The notes under the pieces were generated by a model that was not told where the DNA came from, did not search any database, and worked only from the letters and a program-made list of their open reading frames with translations. A DNA stretch of 64,000 bases from Motacilla alba alba (taxonomy: Eukaryota > Chordata > Aves > Passeriformes > Motacillidae). The stretch covers positions 66,401,666 to 66,465,665 of the forward strand of contig NC_052018.1 in the NCBI RefSeq assembly GCF_015832195.1, given 5' to 3'. Of the stretch, positions 27,347 to 38,880 are shown piece by piece; position 1 is the stretch's first letter, and each line of letters starts with the position of its first letter. Position numbers and translations under genes: made by a program.

Positions 27347-30300
27347 GCCTATATGATGGGAGTTACATAACCAGGAAGCCCCTTTTTTCAGGAAGTGTTT
27401 TGTTTAGCATTTTTGCTGCTATCAATGAACTCTTATTTTGCTCACCATTTTGAGCTTCATAAAAGCAGAATTAATGTTTTTATTTAGTTTGCTTATGAAA
27501 TTGTAAAATGTCTTGAAAAGGGGCAACTGATTTTCAGTCTGGAGCAGACAGAGAGACAGAAGGGAAGAAACAGGAAAATAGAACCGTGAAGAATTAGGTG
27601 AATACCATCTTGGATTGTCCGTCTGGTTCCTTCTTTCCTTCATCCATCTTCTTTTCATCCTCCTCTTGGCCATCTGCCTTGGTAGCAGCTCCCACAGGTG
27701 CTGGGGACAAACAGCAACTGGTTTCCATTTACTAGAACTGGGGGAGGGGCAGGGGAGCATGTGTGTGCTGTCTCTTTATAAAAGTACCAACTACTTTTAA
27801 CCACCTTCTGAACAAAAATACCTCATTAAAAGTTTAATGGGAAATAAGCAAAAGAAAATTTCCCAGTACAAGCATAAGGTAAGCACCTGCTGGTCACAGG
27901 TTTTTCTATGGTCCTCCAAGCAGCTATGGATTTAAAGACATTGCATTTGAAAAGTTCTTTATTAGATGAGAGAAACAAATTGAAGAAGGGGGAAGAAAAG
28001 GGAAAGAATGCTCTTTCCAGACTGGGATGCTACTGTGAAGGTTTTTAAAGTTTAAATAATGAATGTAGTGCTGAACATAACTAAACATAGCTTGTAGCTC
28101 TGTGTTTCCAGGCCATTAAATTAGTTGTGAGAATGTTGAGGGTCTGAGTGAACAATTGGTATTCCTTGAGCGGCCTGTTCTAGCAAACAGTTAAATGGCA
28201 CAATATAAAACACTCAAAAAAAGAAACAGAATGAAGTAGTCAAATAATAATTAAGGTACCTGGAATATACACACAGCAAGAAGGAAGACACACTGCGTGC
28301 TTCTCAAAACCCTTAGCTTGCTAATTTACACACATTTAGTTAGAATAATTAGCAACTTATTGGGATAATAGTGGAAAATGAATATTTTGAGGTAAGATGT
28401 TACAAAAGGAATTGGAGAACTGCAAAAAATAGTTGATACATCATTTCCTATCCTGTCATTACTGTAAGAATAAAAAGAACCTTTTTTTCTATCTTTGAAA
28501 AAATACCTAGTGATTTTTCCTTAGGGAGTTGGTCTGATTTCTTCATTTTCCAATAATAATTTTCAGAGCATGTTTCATCACAGTAAATATTTATTGTAAA
28601 AATAGTTGACTTTAGAAGTAGTTCGAAGTAGGAAAAGATCATATTTTCAGGGAAAATTATCATCAAAGGTAGTCATTTTGAGAAGTTCCTGAGATGCCTG
28701 TCAGATGCCTGGTGTCCTGAGAGCACTTAAAGATCTTGACAATTCTGCTTGTGACTTTGGAAAATAGTTGTTTGGGAGTAGAGGCTAAATTAGATACTTT
28801 AAGCAAGTATTTATTCAGTATTATGACTACTTTATTTGTTTGTTTGGGGTTTTTTTGCTTAGTACTATGAAGTAAACAATTTCCCATGCTCACAGCTTCC
28901 TTATCTTCTCTGAGCTTCCTGCAAGATAGTAGCTAAACACTTGATTTATTTAATAAAATCTTTCTGTTGTATGAACATCTGACCTTGTTCCTAGATAATT
29001 TGATTGTACTTTTTTCCCCAAGTAATTATCCCCACTGGAGATAGTCCCAAAATATTAGAGAATGAGTAATGGAATGATGCCATAGATTTTCTTAAGGGAC
29101 AAATGAGTCATGCAGAGTTCACTTGCAACTTGGGTGATACCCTTATCAAATTCTTCCTTTCTGAATCATCTGGTTAACTAGTTATGTTTATGGTTGTCTG
29201 TGGAAGAACTCTACAAGGTACTGCTCAGAAAACCTGATGTGGACAGAGGTGATAAATAGACTCCTGAAGAAACTTTGACGCAACATTTTTCTGTCTTAAG
29301 GTTTATCTATTATTTGTTGGGTTTTTCCCCCCTTATCAATGTCACTCTATTTCTTCAGTCCATTGGGGAAAAAAAAAAAAGGGATAAACCATGTCTAAAT
29401 TATTGCATGGAATAAATGTATAACTGCAAAATAGGTTGAGGTTTTTTCTGACTGTGCCTTTCCCTTTGCCTCTTGAATGATTAACTTATGTTTCTTTCTA
29501 ATTAGAAAAGCCACATCAGACTAAACCACAAAGCATGCCAAAGAGTATGCAAATAATGCAGAGTACTTGAAAACCTAGGGCACTTTGCCTTTAAATGCCC
29601 CGTATGGTTTATTAAACTGTAATTGCACTCTCTGAAATGTCATATTCCAATTATATCCTAGGTTATTAATTAAAAGAAGAGAAACTATAAATGGTGAAAT
29701 AATGTTGCCTGTGAAAAGCTTTAGTAAGATTTTAGAGAAAGGCATTCAGGCAAAAGTAATTTGTGATAAAACCCACTGAAAGAAAATGAGATGTTTTGGT
29801 CTCCTACTGGGGAAGTGAACCTGAATCCATCCTCAGTAGCTTGGGAAGTGTAGCTAAGATGCAGAGACTTACAGAAGAAGAATTATAGGTGGTAATGACC
29901 AGTTACTTGTATTAATAATTAATTAACACACAGCCTATATACCAAAGCTCTCTATCTTTTCTAGAATTTTCTCTAGTCATATCTTTCTGAAAAAATAATT
30001 TAAAAATCTGCAACAAAACCAGCTTGCTTTTTAAAAATACTTTGCTTGTTGGAGTTACCGTAATAAGGGAGTTGCTAACACTTTTTAAAAATGGGTGCAG
30101 ATGATGAAAATTCTGAGATTTTCACCAGCATTACCAAGTTCTAGTAAAAGTGGAGTGAATTTTCACTATTTAGGAATCAGTACTTCAAAACAATAAGTGT
30201 TAATACACCTAATTGGAGTTTGCTTCTCATATTCTGTAGAATAATATGACTTTTCTTTAATGGAATTTGATTTTGTGATATACAGAGAAGACCTAAATAG

Positions 30301-31992
30301 CTGTTTTTCTCAAGTAGAATTTTTTTTTTTCCCCTGGAATCTCTTGTGTGACTTCCCTTTAGGAGTTCATGATTGAATCCATCTTGAGACTGGGAGATTT
30401 CAGTCTGCGCAGAGCTTTCTGGTATAAAATGATGAGTTGTTTTTCTAAGAGAATGTAGGGGCTACTTCTCAGAAATCATTGTGCTATTGGACTGCATTGC
30501 TGAGATGGAGCGTTTTGAAGGACTTGCAGGCACTTTTTTTTCTATGAAAGCATTCCTCCATTGCAAACTGCATGCTCACACATATTGCTTTGCATCTGAT
30601 GTCAGAAACCAAATCTGGCAAGGTGCAGTGCATGTTTCTGTGTACATGGATGTTTTCAGACAGACCATAAATATATTGTGGTTTTGTCTCCTTAAATGTT
30701 AATGTGAGAATTTTTTTTTCCACAGTTCTTCAATTAGCTGTCTTTGGGAGAGAGGAAGGAACATCCCTCTGATTACTTGGTAGATTTGGCTCCAAAACCA
30801 ATTCTCCTGTGCTTCTATACAGTAGTGGTAGATCAGGAGTTGTGCAGTGCCTCTGAAAAGTAGCTCTTTGGGGTTTTTTTTCTTCCAAGTGTTGCTCTCT
30901 CAGTGCGAATCAAAACGTTGCTAATATTGAAGGAGTCTTCAAGTTATGTGTTTTCAGCATATGGCTTTCATTTAATTCCAGAGAGACAGAGGAAGCTTGG
31001 TCAAGAAGTTCTGGCAGAGGAAAAGGATCAAAACCGACTTTAAAAAATAATCTTTTCTTTTAGTCTTGCAGATGTAATTATTACAGTCAAAGGGGATGGG
31101 AGAATGAATGGAAGAGTGGTTAAATAATGAATAATCTGCCTTGTAGACTGCACAGAGATAAAGCTTGTTTATCATAAAAAGCCTCAAGCTCCTATTATTT
31201 CTTTCAGTTGTTGAGAGGAGAATAAGCTCAGAGGTTTTGTGATTTTGTGGAATACTTATCGGGATATGCTTTTTGTTATACTATATTTTGTGTCCTTTAA
31301 TAGGACAAGAGGTAAAAAACAGAAAATATATTCGTAAAGGTATTTTATTGTTTCAATGAATGAAGAAAAAGCAAATCCTCTCCTTTTGGGAAAAAAATGC
31401 AAAACCAAAACAACCCAAAGCACTATCATGTAACTTGAGGCACAAAACTCTTTAAATTAACATTTGAATAGCCTCCAAATGTGTCTGGCACAAACAAGTT
31501 GAGGATAGTAAAAAGTTTTGTGAATCTGGTGTCCCAGTTTGAGATTTGCTGGAGGAAAGGAGTGCTTCTTGGAGACATGCCACAGTTGAACCTATTCCCT
31601 TCATAGGGAAAAGGGAGCAAATATGTTTGCTTTTTTCCACAAAGCAAATGTTTGAGAAAAAAAAATCTGCCTGAACTGCCAGGTAGTAGCGTACATCCTG
31701 GAATGAATCAGGAGCTCACCACTTTGTTTCAGCCAATGGTGTTTTGGCAAGCTTGCAAATGCAGAAAGGTGAAATCCCTTATCAGTGTATGACCTCATCT
31801 GCTCCCTTCCCTGAAAGAGGCTGTATTTTACCTTCCATTTCTCAATTACTTCTCTTAGAGATATGTCAAATTCAGGAGCTCTTGGAAGTGGCTAGGGAGA
31901 CTAGTTGAGAAGTTAGTTTTGAAGTAGAAGGTTTAGAAAAAATAATCTATAATCATCCAAGTGATTGACTTAACAATACAATTTGGACTCAG

Positions 31993-32010
31993 CAGCAGGT
32001 AATCCTGCTG
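31993..32010. repeat. perfect 7-bp hairpin, first of an adjacent pair
   Basis: The arms CAGCAGG and CCTGCTG are exact reverse complements around a 4-base TAAT loop. It abuts the hairpin at 32012-32033, which has the same design and a near-identical centre. Confidence 0.8.
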
Positions 32011-32011
32011 G

Positions 32012-32033
32012 GACCCTAGGTGATCCTAGGGTC
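32012..32033. repeat. perfect 9-bp hairpin, second of an adjacent pair
   Basis: The arms GACCCTAGG and CCTAGGGTC are exact reverse complements around a 4-base TGAT loop. Its centre AGGTGATCCT differs by one base from the centre AGGTAATCCT of the neighbouring hairpin. No ORF or known repeat explains the pair. Confidence 0.8.
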
Positions 32034-32369
32034 AAAATTTGAAAAGTTCCAAAAGTTTCATGTGTTTATTGTCATCAGCCTACATTATCATTGTTGTGAT
32101 GTTCTGAACCAAAGCATGTGTTTAAATAAGTAATTGAAGAGTATTAAGACAGCACAAAAGAGACTGCCATGAAAGTGTAATAAAAGTTGTAGTACTGTAA
32201 AAGACTTAATTGCACTTTACATTCCTTTTAAATCCTTATGAGACTTTAGCTTTAAGTTTTTGAACTGTGTGAATAAAGGAGTAGTGAAGAATTGGATTTT
32301 CTACTCTATAAGACTGCGCTGATCAAAAGCACAAGAGTTATAGATTGTATGAGAATGGGAATTACTGCA

Positions 32370-32640
32370 CCTGAATTTCCAGAGCTTCGTGTGTTCAGTT
32401 CTGGAGAACTACAAAGTTTATACCCCAGATTTCAGAGGACATTTGCAAATAGGTTTTTTGGTTTGGAATTAATAATTATGAGGGAATCTGTAATGATAGG
32501 AATAATATTGATGTGGAACAAGTTATCTGTAGAGAGGAATGAGAAAAATTGCTTATTAAACCAGGGAAGATGAAGATTAGCATATGAAATGTTAGGAAGC
32601 ATAAGGCCTGGTTGATGCGATGTAATAATGGATTGTTTTT
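32370..32640 (+). mobile_element. CR1/L3-type LINE fragment, old
   Basis: Plus-strand landmarks appear in the order of the non-coding 3' half of amniote CR1/L3 elements. 'gtgttcagttctgga' (32391-32405) corresponds to the family's 'gtgttcagttctggtcacc'. It is followed about 110 bases later by 'gatgtggaacaagtta' (32511-32526) and 'gagaggaatgagaaaaattg' (32532-32551), corresponding to 'gtatggaacaacttccatatgaggagag'. The 93-codon open frame spanning it (32292-32573) is fortuitous. Boundaries are approximate and divergence is high. Confidence 0.5.
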
Positions 32641-32754
32641 AAAAAAATATTGGTTTGAGGCTGAAAAAGAAGTGGGATTTCCTAAAAATTACCAAGTTAA
32701 TGGAATAATTAGTATTTTTCATTAAATTCTAGTAAGTTTTAGTGCTCTGTTTTT

Positions 32755-32920
32755 GCAGTTGACCCAAATTTCAGAGGTTTCTTTACTGTCAACTGAGGAA
32801 GAGGATTGAGACAGTAGGATGAGGAAAATATGATGAACTTGAAGATTATGATAACAGAAATGTAATGAAACTCAGTTTTAGGAAGTGCAAGGTCATTCCT
32901 TTGCATTACTTGTAGACTGC
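32755..32920 (+). mobile_element. possible second CR1/L3-type fragment
   Basis: 'agttgacccaaatttcagag' (32757-32776) and 'gaagtgcaaggtcattcc' (32882-32899) match two CR1/L3 blocks in the expected order and strand. In an intact element these blocks lie before the part seen at 32.4 kb. Finding them after it implies a separate insertion or a rearrangement. Confidence 0.35.
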
Positions 32921-33222
32921 CAAATACTTGTGTAGATTGTACTACTTAATTTTTAGCATGGTCTCTAATTTATAGCATGCTTTCTGATGAGCTTTGATGC
33001 CCTCTTCAAGATAATGGTCTGGTATGGCTTAGGAAGGAGAGAGCTCCAAACACCATTCCTGGCCCTCAATTTGGACAGTGCTGGTAGCAATTAATTCCCA
33101 CAGGCTTTGCACTTTCAAAGAGTCCCATATGCTTTCATATGGCATCCATGTGCTGCACATTGCAGATAAACTTCATTTTGTAGCATAAAAGTGCTGCAGT
33201 GGTGAGCTACAACATGAGGTTC

Positions 33223-33234
33223 TTTTTTTTTTTT
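33223..33234. repeat. poly(T) run, 12 bases
   Basis: Uninterrupted run of 12 T with no adjoining element recognised. Confidence 0.9.
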
Positions 33235-34324
33235 GGTTTTGGTATGAGTATGTTGAACAGAAAAAAATCCACACACTAGCAGTAATAATACTAATAGTAA
33301 AAATGATAGCAATTGCTGTCACTGTTGTCATCAACATGTGTCCTTGGATCAAGGACATACAATATGGGCCCAGCCTTACACTCTAATACTGGGTGCTGTG
33401 TACATGGCTTTAGGGATAGAGAAGTTCTGGGACTTGGAGTTTTTTTTAGCCTTATAGGACACCAGTTTCTGCACCAAGTTGGTCCCTTCAATGACAAATT
33501 AGCAAGCTAGAAAAAACCCAAACCTACTAGAACTCCATGTATCAGCGGTATCTGTATATTGAGTCCATAAAAAAGGCTATGTTGTTAGCCACTCAAAAAT
33601 TGCATTTGGGTGGAGATAGGTGAGCGTTCATCATGTACAGCACGGTGCAAGGACTCACCTGACAGTTTTGTTTAGCCATGCTCATGGAAAATGAATTTCA
33701 ACTGGGACAGGTGGAGCTAGGGTAATTAAAAAAATGGAAAGTCTACCATGTGCAGGGTACAAAGAGAGTTTGGCTTGTTAAATGCAGTACAATTAATGCT
33801 GAGGAGTGTGATTACTGCTTTGGGAGCAGGCACCAGAGAAGAAAGTGAAACAACTCTTTCAGATAAAGGGTGGTGGTAGCAGGAGGGCAAAATGAATGTA
33901 ACTGTTCCTGAATATATTTGGTTTGAGAGAATTAATTTCAACTAAAAAATTGTAATGCTTTTATAGGCTGCATGAGAGCTATAAGCTTGCAACAATTTTC
34001 TGGTTAATTTTCTTAAAGTTGATTAATATTTTACATGTTTGCAAATAGAGTGTTCTTTTAAGGAAGCCTGTTATATAAGACTATTTAATGCTCTGGTTTT
34101 CCCTTCACTATTTTATTTAATTTTACAGTAGTTCTGGTGATTGATTTCAGAAGTCTATCTTGGTATTAAAATAATAATATTAAGTTGGCCAAAGTTTACT
34201 AAATAAAACTTTTTTCTCCAATTTTAGTAATAAGATAGTGTTCAACTCTACAAATAATTTGGTAGTTTTATTTTGTGTGTTGCTACCTTTTGGAGGTGTT
34301 CGAGATATTATTTGGGGAAGAGGA

Positions 34325-34377
34325 GAATTTAGAAAACTTGCTTTTAGAATTTAGAAAACTTGCTTTTAGAAAACTTG
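34325..34377. repeat. tandem duplication, 22-bp unit, two exact copies plus partial third
   Basis: The unit starting gaatttagaaaacttgcttt occurs exactly at 34325-34346 and 34347-34368. A shortened third copy, gaaaacttg, follows at 34369-34377 and lacks the five bases after the first two. The exact identity of the first two copies points to a recent event. Confidence 0.9.
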
Positions 34378-35246
34378 TGACCAGTTATGGTTTCCTTTCC
34401 TGTACAGTGATATGATGCTAACTGGATCAAATTCCAGAAGCAGCAGGTCACTAAGAAAGTAAAAATGTATTGTTCCTTAGAAAAGCAAAAAAACAGCAAA
34501 CACTGCTATAATTTTGAAAGAAAAATTTTTAATTTACTGGGAGAAACTTAAGTTTTCAGGGTATCACCTGGGGTCTGGGTTTGTACCTACAATGCTACCA
34601 TTGGTGGAAATATTAATTCATTAGGGACCATATCTGGACATCTACCAACCTGAGCTGTTTTTTGTAGGATATGCTGCGATAATCTCAGTTCATGACAGTG
34701 TAGTTGTGTGGAAATTACTTTTTGTGCTATGTTCAAATTACCATTCTAAGCACTATTGCTGGGGTGGGGGGAAAGGCTAATTTAAATATATCATGCAGTT
34801 GTCTTTATAAATCAGCATTCTCAACCATTCTTTATTCTTCTGAATAAAGAAACCAAATATATGCAAATGTATGATGAGGCATCCATTGTTTGGCTGCTTT
34901 TGTGCCTGAGGACACTTTATGAAGTGTCGGTGATTACAGGTGCTTTTGTTTCGAACAGCATTTCCCCTAAAATAGCAACAATCACCAGTAAGAGGAAAAA
35001 ACAAGCCTTGCCAATATCAGCTGCATAAATGAACTCAAGGGTGTTCAAGGGCCCTTCTAGCAAAGATAGCTGGTAGGGAGATGGTCTCCTCTGGCATCTG
35101 AAATGTGTTTTATTGGGTGGGGGTTTTTTGTGAGAGAGAAGAATTACACCTCTCACGAACCCAGTGGGAGTGACACTACTGTGTAATGGGGGCTAACTTT
35201 AATGCCTCTACTTGAATAACCTTATCACAGTAGTGGAGATTCAGGG

Positions 35247-35286
35247 AGTGGGAGCTTCTAACTACTGCTTGCGTACAGCTCCCACT
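35247..35286. repeat. inverted repeat, 10-bp arms, 20-base loop
   Basis: AGTGGGAGCT (35247-35256) and its exact reverse complement AGCTCCCACT (35277-35286) flank a 20-base loop. A related 'cagtgggagtg' word occurs about 85 bases upstream at 35162-35172. No gene end is recognised here, so a transcription terminator role is not claimed. Confidence 0.8.
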
Positions 35287-35301
35287 GTGCAAAAAAACTG
35301 G

Positions 35302-35335
35302 ACAAAAGCTAAGATCAATATAACAAAAGCTAAGA
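35302..35335. repeat. 13-bp direct repeat with 21-bp period
   Basis: acaaaagctaaga occurs at 35302-35314 and 35323-35335. The intervening eight bases make this a partial tandem duplication with a 21-bp period. Confidence 0.85.
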
Positions 35336-38300
35336 ATTGGTAAATAAGCTAAAGGGCTCCCTTAGGAAAAATGTTATTGTTTTTTCACAAAGACAGGAAT
35401 TTAAGCATTCTCCCTCTCTCCCTGCTTGCTAAGGACTCTGGCTGAGGCTGATTGTTGGGAAGGCATGTTGTTCTTAATGATACCTTGAGCATTCCTGCCC
35501 CTCCTCCTGCTTGTGATTCCTGTACCTTGGTGTTGGATATGTTGATTTCCTATCTAACCTTAGCTGCAGGTGTTGAAGAATGAATAAAAAACTCTATCCT
35601 TAGACATGAATGTTTGTATAAATTTAGATGTTAATATTTAGACCTTAATACTTATCGCTAACACATATTAGAATTTGAGATTGCAAAATACATGAAAATC
35701 AAGATCATACCATCTTATTCTTTTGGTTAACTAATCTTAAATATTTTTCTCTCTACTGCATCTTGTTACACATGATTAGGACACTTGCATGTCATCACAG
35801 CTTGGATTCATTCTTAATACAGATTCTTGCTCCTAGGTCTTTTTCACTGAGTCCTGATTTGAAGATGCTGTGTTTGTTACATGTCCAGACAAGCTAGGGT
35901 GCCAAGGATGCTGTTGCCTTCTCTTCCCCCAATGGCTTTTCCACAGAAAACAAAGAGAATAAGAAGTATGACTGAATGCACCACCCAACTTCTAGAAATG
36001 CAAAGCTGGATGTGGCATCAGGTTACAATCTCATATCCAGGCAGAGAGAAGAACGTGCAACTTGGTTCTCAGCATTTTAAAAATACCCTGTATCTATATT
36101 AGTTCATTCTAAAGTAAATCCTTCCATTTGATTCACAGGCAGTAGCTCTCAGGTCAGGTTGTTCATGCTCCAGGAACTACATTTTGTGTACAAATAGGCA
36201 CAGATTCTTAATACAAGGGTGTGTTTAAATAGGAAAAATGTACCTGTCTCATGGCTAGCTCTTAAATGAAACTAGTCTTAATGATAGCCACTCTTAAGAG
36301 AAAATGTATTGAGACAAAAAATGTTATAAGAACATTTTTTTCTCCATTAGCTGTATTTTGTTGTACCAGCAGCAATTTTGGATACTGCTGCACATATGAA
36401 ATGGGAAAATAGGACTCAAATGAATATGCTCTTGTTCACACGAAACAAAACAGTAAAGGCTTATTTAAAACAATCATAAGTAGATTTTAGATTTTTAATT
36501 GAGATTGGTAAGAAAAAGAGTTGATGTGAGAGTATAGCTAAATATTATTAATAGGTTGCACAGATGGAAAATGATGCAGGCTTTCACACTGGGAGAAGAA
36601 TGACTGTATATTCCAAAATCTAAATAGCAGAGAGCAAAAGAGATAGATGTGCCCAGCAATATTTCAGTGTGCTAGGCTGCTGTGAACTAAAATGTATGAT
36701 AGCTGCAAAATCAATAAGAAAATCCATTTGGGGGAAATAAAGGACGAAAAAATTATGGAAAATGTTGGTTTCCCAATAGACTCTTTAAAAAGCCATTTTT
36801 AATTTCTGGAGATGCATCAAAAAAAAAAGATAACATCATCTTCTGTAGTGGTACTCTTCTAAGGCAGAATACATGAGTTTCTGTAATGAAATAGATGAAA
36901 CATCAGATGCAATTAACTTGCATCTAACCCCTTATTTTTTGCATAGCAGTAAATGCCATTAGCAATTCTGAAATTTCCTTTATAATAAAGTGAATCAGCT
37001 TCTTTGTCTTATTTTGGTGTCTGTATGGAGACCAATTAGTTTCAGATGAGTTTTTAAAAGGTTCTCACTGAGAAAGTTTTTATTATAATGCATATGACTT
37101 GCCAGAGAAAAATAATGTCACATGGTTTTCAATAGACTCCAGTAAGTAATCCAGGTTCCAGTTGTCAGAGACTGAGCCAAAAAATAAAGTCCAGGATATG
37201 GAAACAGCCTCCTTTCTACAGTGTTAAAGACAGGAAGCTGAAGAGTAGAGACAAAGAGATCTTGCAGTATAAGGTACCTGTGATACATGAAATAAACTCA
37301 TTTGGAGCCATTTATTTTTGTGCCAATAACTAAATAACTATCAGGAGTTTGACCTGCTTTTGGATTTCTAGAAGGTCTTTTGGCATACTCTTTGATTAAA
37401 TGCAAGTTTTACAAAAGTTCCACAAGCAGTCTCATACTGTAAACCATTTTAAAATAGATTAAGAAAAAATCCTATAAAGCAATAAATATTAAATAAATAT
37501 AAGTAATTCCAAACAGGAAACTCCTTGCATGAGCTATGGTCAGAAACAGTGTTTAAGAAGGCTTTTCAGTATTAGGTTAGTGAAAGAGTTGTGAAAGACA
37601 CAGAGCCCATTTTCTTTGTAGGGAAAATTTCGTGGGCATCTGAGCAGACATATGACCCTAAAGGAGAGAATTAGTGATTGCAATCATGTATAGCTAATCA
37701 AGCCTTCTGCAGTGAATCATATTTGAAAATCTTCCGCATACACAGGATGTTTCAATCGACTTCTAATTTTTTCTCACACATTTTCACAGCCATCAAATGT
37801 TGAATATTTGCTAATATTCCCTAATCTCATTAAACAGAGCATGGAAAATGGTTGGGGAGAAGAATAATGTCAGACTTCTGTAAACTGAAGCTGGGCTGCT
37901 GTGGTGTGCTGTGCTTTATAAGAACTTGTGTTTATTCCTCTGATGTGAGAATTGAGAATGCTCTGCAGTGCAAAACCAACATCACTTTTGAGTGAGGTAT
38001 GATGCCTGATCCCCTAGAGAAATTCACAGGCTCTGTTTTTACCTTTACCAAATCAGTTGATTTTTCATTTAATGAAAATCATGACAATATGCTAGATACA
38101 ACCAAATATTAATCTCATGAATAAAAATGTTCATTTTTACTGGCAACATTCTTGATGAGACTTCTTTTTGAGACATCTCAGCTCCAGTGTAAGAATCACA
38201 GTTCCTCTATACCTACGCTGTCACTTCTGTTTGTGTGGCAAAGGAGTATTTTATGCAGCTTCTGCCATAAAGAAGCAATCTTATATGATTTTAGACAAGG

Positions 38301-38689
38301 AAAAAAAAAGAAATTACCAAAGGGAAAAAACCTAGCCCTCAAATATTCAAACTATGACAGAGGTCTTTCTTCTGACAGGTCCCAAGCAGTCATTTAATGG
38401 AGTATTAATACACATGTAATGTATGCCAGCTCTCTTTCCCATTTAAGTTGTCTCACTGTAGAAAGTGGGATTTTTTTTCTGTCTTTGCTGGCTGAGCTAC
38501 AACCAAAGACAGCAGCACAGGGCAAGACTGTTTTATCTGCAGTAAAACACTGGCTTCAAGGCAAATTTTCTATGCCTAGTTCCATAAATTAACAGGAAAT
38601 TGAGCTGGGGTTTGAAATCTTGCATTCTTGCATGGCAACAGCAGTTTTCTTGATTGATTTTCATTGTCCAGCTTTGTACAGAGATGGTG

Positions 38690-38752
38690 GAAGGTCTAAT
38701 ATCAGATTAGATGATCCTATTGTCCTTTTTTGGCCTTAAAAATCTATGGATA
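38690..38752 (+). mobile_element. CR1-type LINE 3' end, old
   Basis: The sequence 'agattagatgatcctattg' (38704-38722), then 'ttttggccttaaaaatctat' (38728-38747), follows the CR1 3' terminus: 'ggactagatgatcct...', 'gtcccttccagcc...' and 'atctatga'. CR1 is a non-LTR retrotransposon that ends in short octamer repeats rather than poly(A), and its copies are usually 5'-truncated, as here. It abuts a MIR-like segment that begins about ten bases later. Confidence 0.6.
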
Positions 38753-38761
38753 AAAACACTC

Positions 38762-38880
38762 CAACCTCTTTGTTCCCCAGTTTTTCCATTTTAAAATTGA
38801 AATAATTATTGTACACATGGGTCATGGGATACGCAAGGACTGGTCAGTTTTTGTGAGTGCAGTGGAAATAGAAAGACATT
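38762..38880 (+). mobile_element. MIR-like SINE fragment
   Basis: 'caacctctttgttccccagt' (38761-38780), 'ttttccattttaaaattg' and 'aaataattattgtacacatg' (38800-38819) match the MIR core in order ('aacctctctgtgcctcagtttcc', 'catctgtaaaatgg', 'gataataatagtacctacct'). The 5' tRNA-like head is not continuous with it. A doubtful match ('ctggggtttgaaatcttgca', 38606-38625) lies on the other side of the CR1 end, as if CR1 had inserted into the SINE. Confidence 0.55.

Larger units (their letters stand above)
20146..32360. other. repeat-poor non-coding DNA, no gene recognised
   Basis: About 12 kb with no supported gene. Open frames reach only 112 codons (minus, 27760-27422), and nothing in them resembles a domain. 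Apart from the small old repeat near 20.9 kb, no transposon was recognised. Several blocks (about 23.98-24.33, 24.54-24.79, 26.68-26.89 and 29.50-29.74 kb) are complex, free of simple repeats and carry homeodomain-type or other transcription-factor-like words. They are listed as candidate conserved elements in the findings. Homopolymers: A16 at 27331-27346, A12 at 29369-29380 and T11 at 30320-30330. Confidence 0.55.
32921..38600. other. non-coding DNA, no gene recognised
   Basis: No gene supported; open frames stay under 80 codons. The stretch 33345-33410 ('ggatcaaggacata ... tgggtgctgtgtacat') faintly resembles the tail of an old reptilian SINE/LINE, but too weakly to name. Also present are a T12 run (33223-33234), a 22-bp tandem duplication (34.3 kb) and an inverted repeat plus a 21-bp-period direct repeat near 35.3 kb. 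The rest appears unique. Confidence 0.55.

Noticed and set aside
33345..33410. Possible old SINE/LINE tail ('tgggtgctgtgtacatgg')
   Set aside because: Only one short block resembles a reptilian repeat tail, which is not enough to call an element.
35247..35286. Inverted repeat as a bacterial-type terminator
   Set aside because: The window is vertebrate nuclear DNA, there is no U tract after the stem and no gene ends here.
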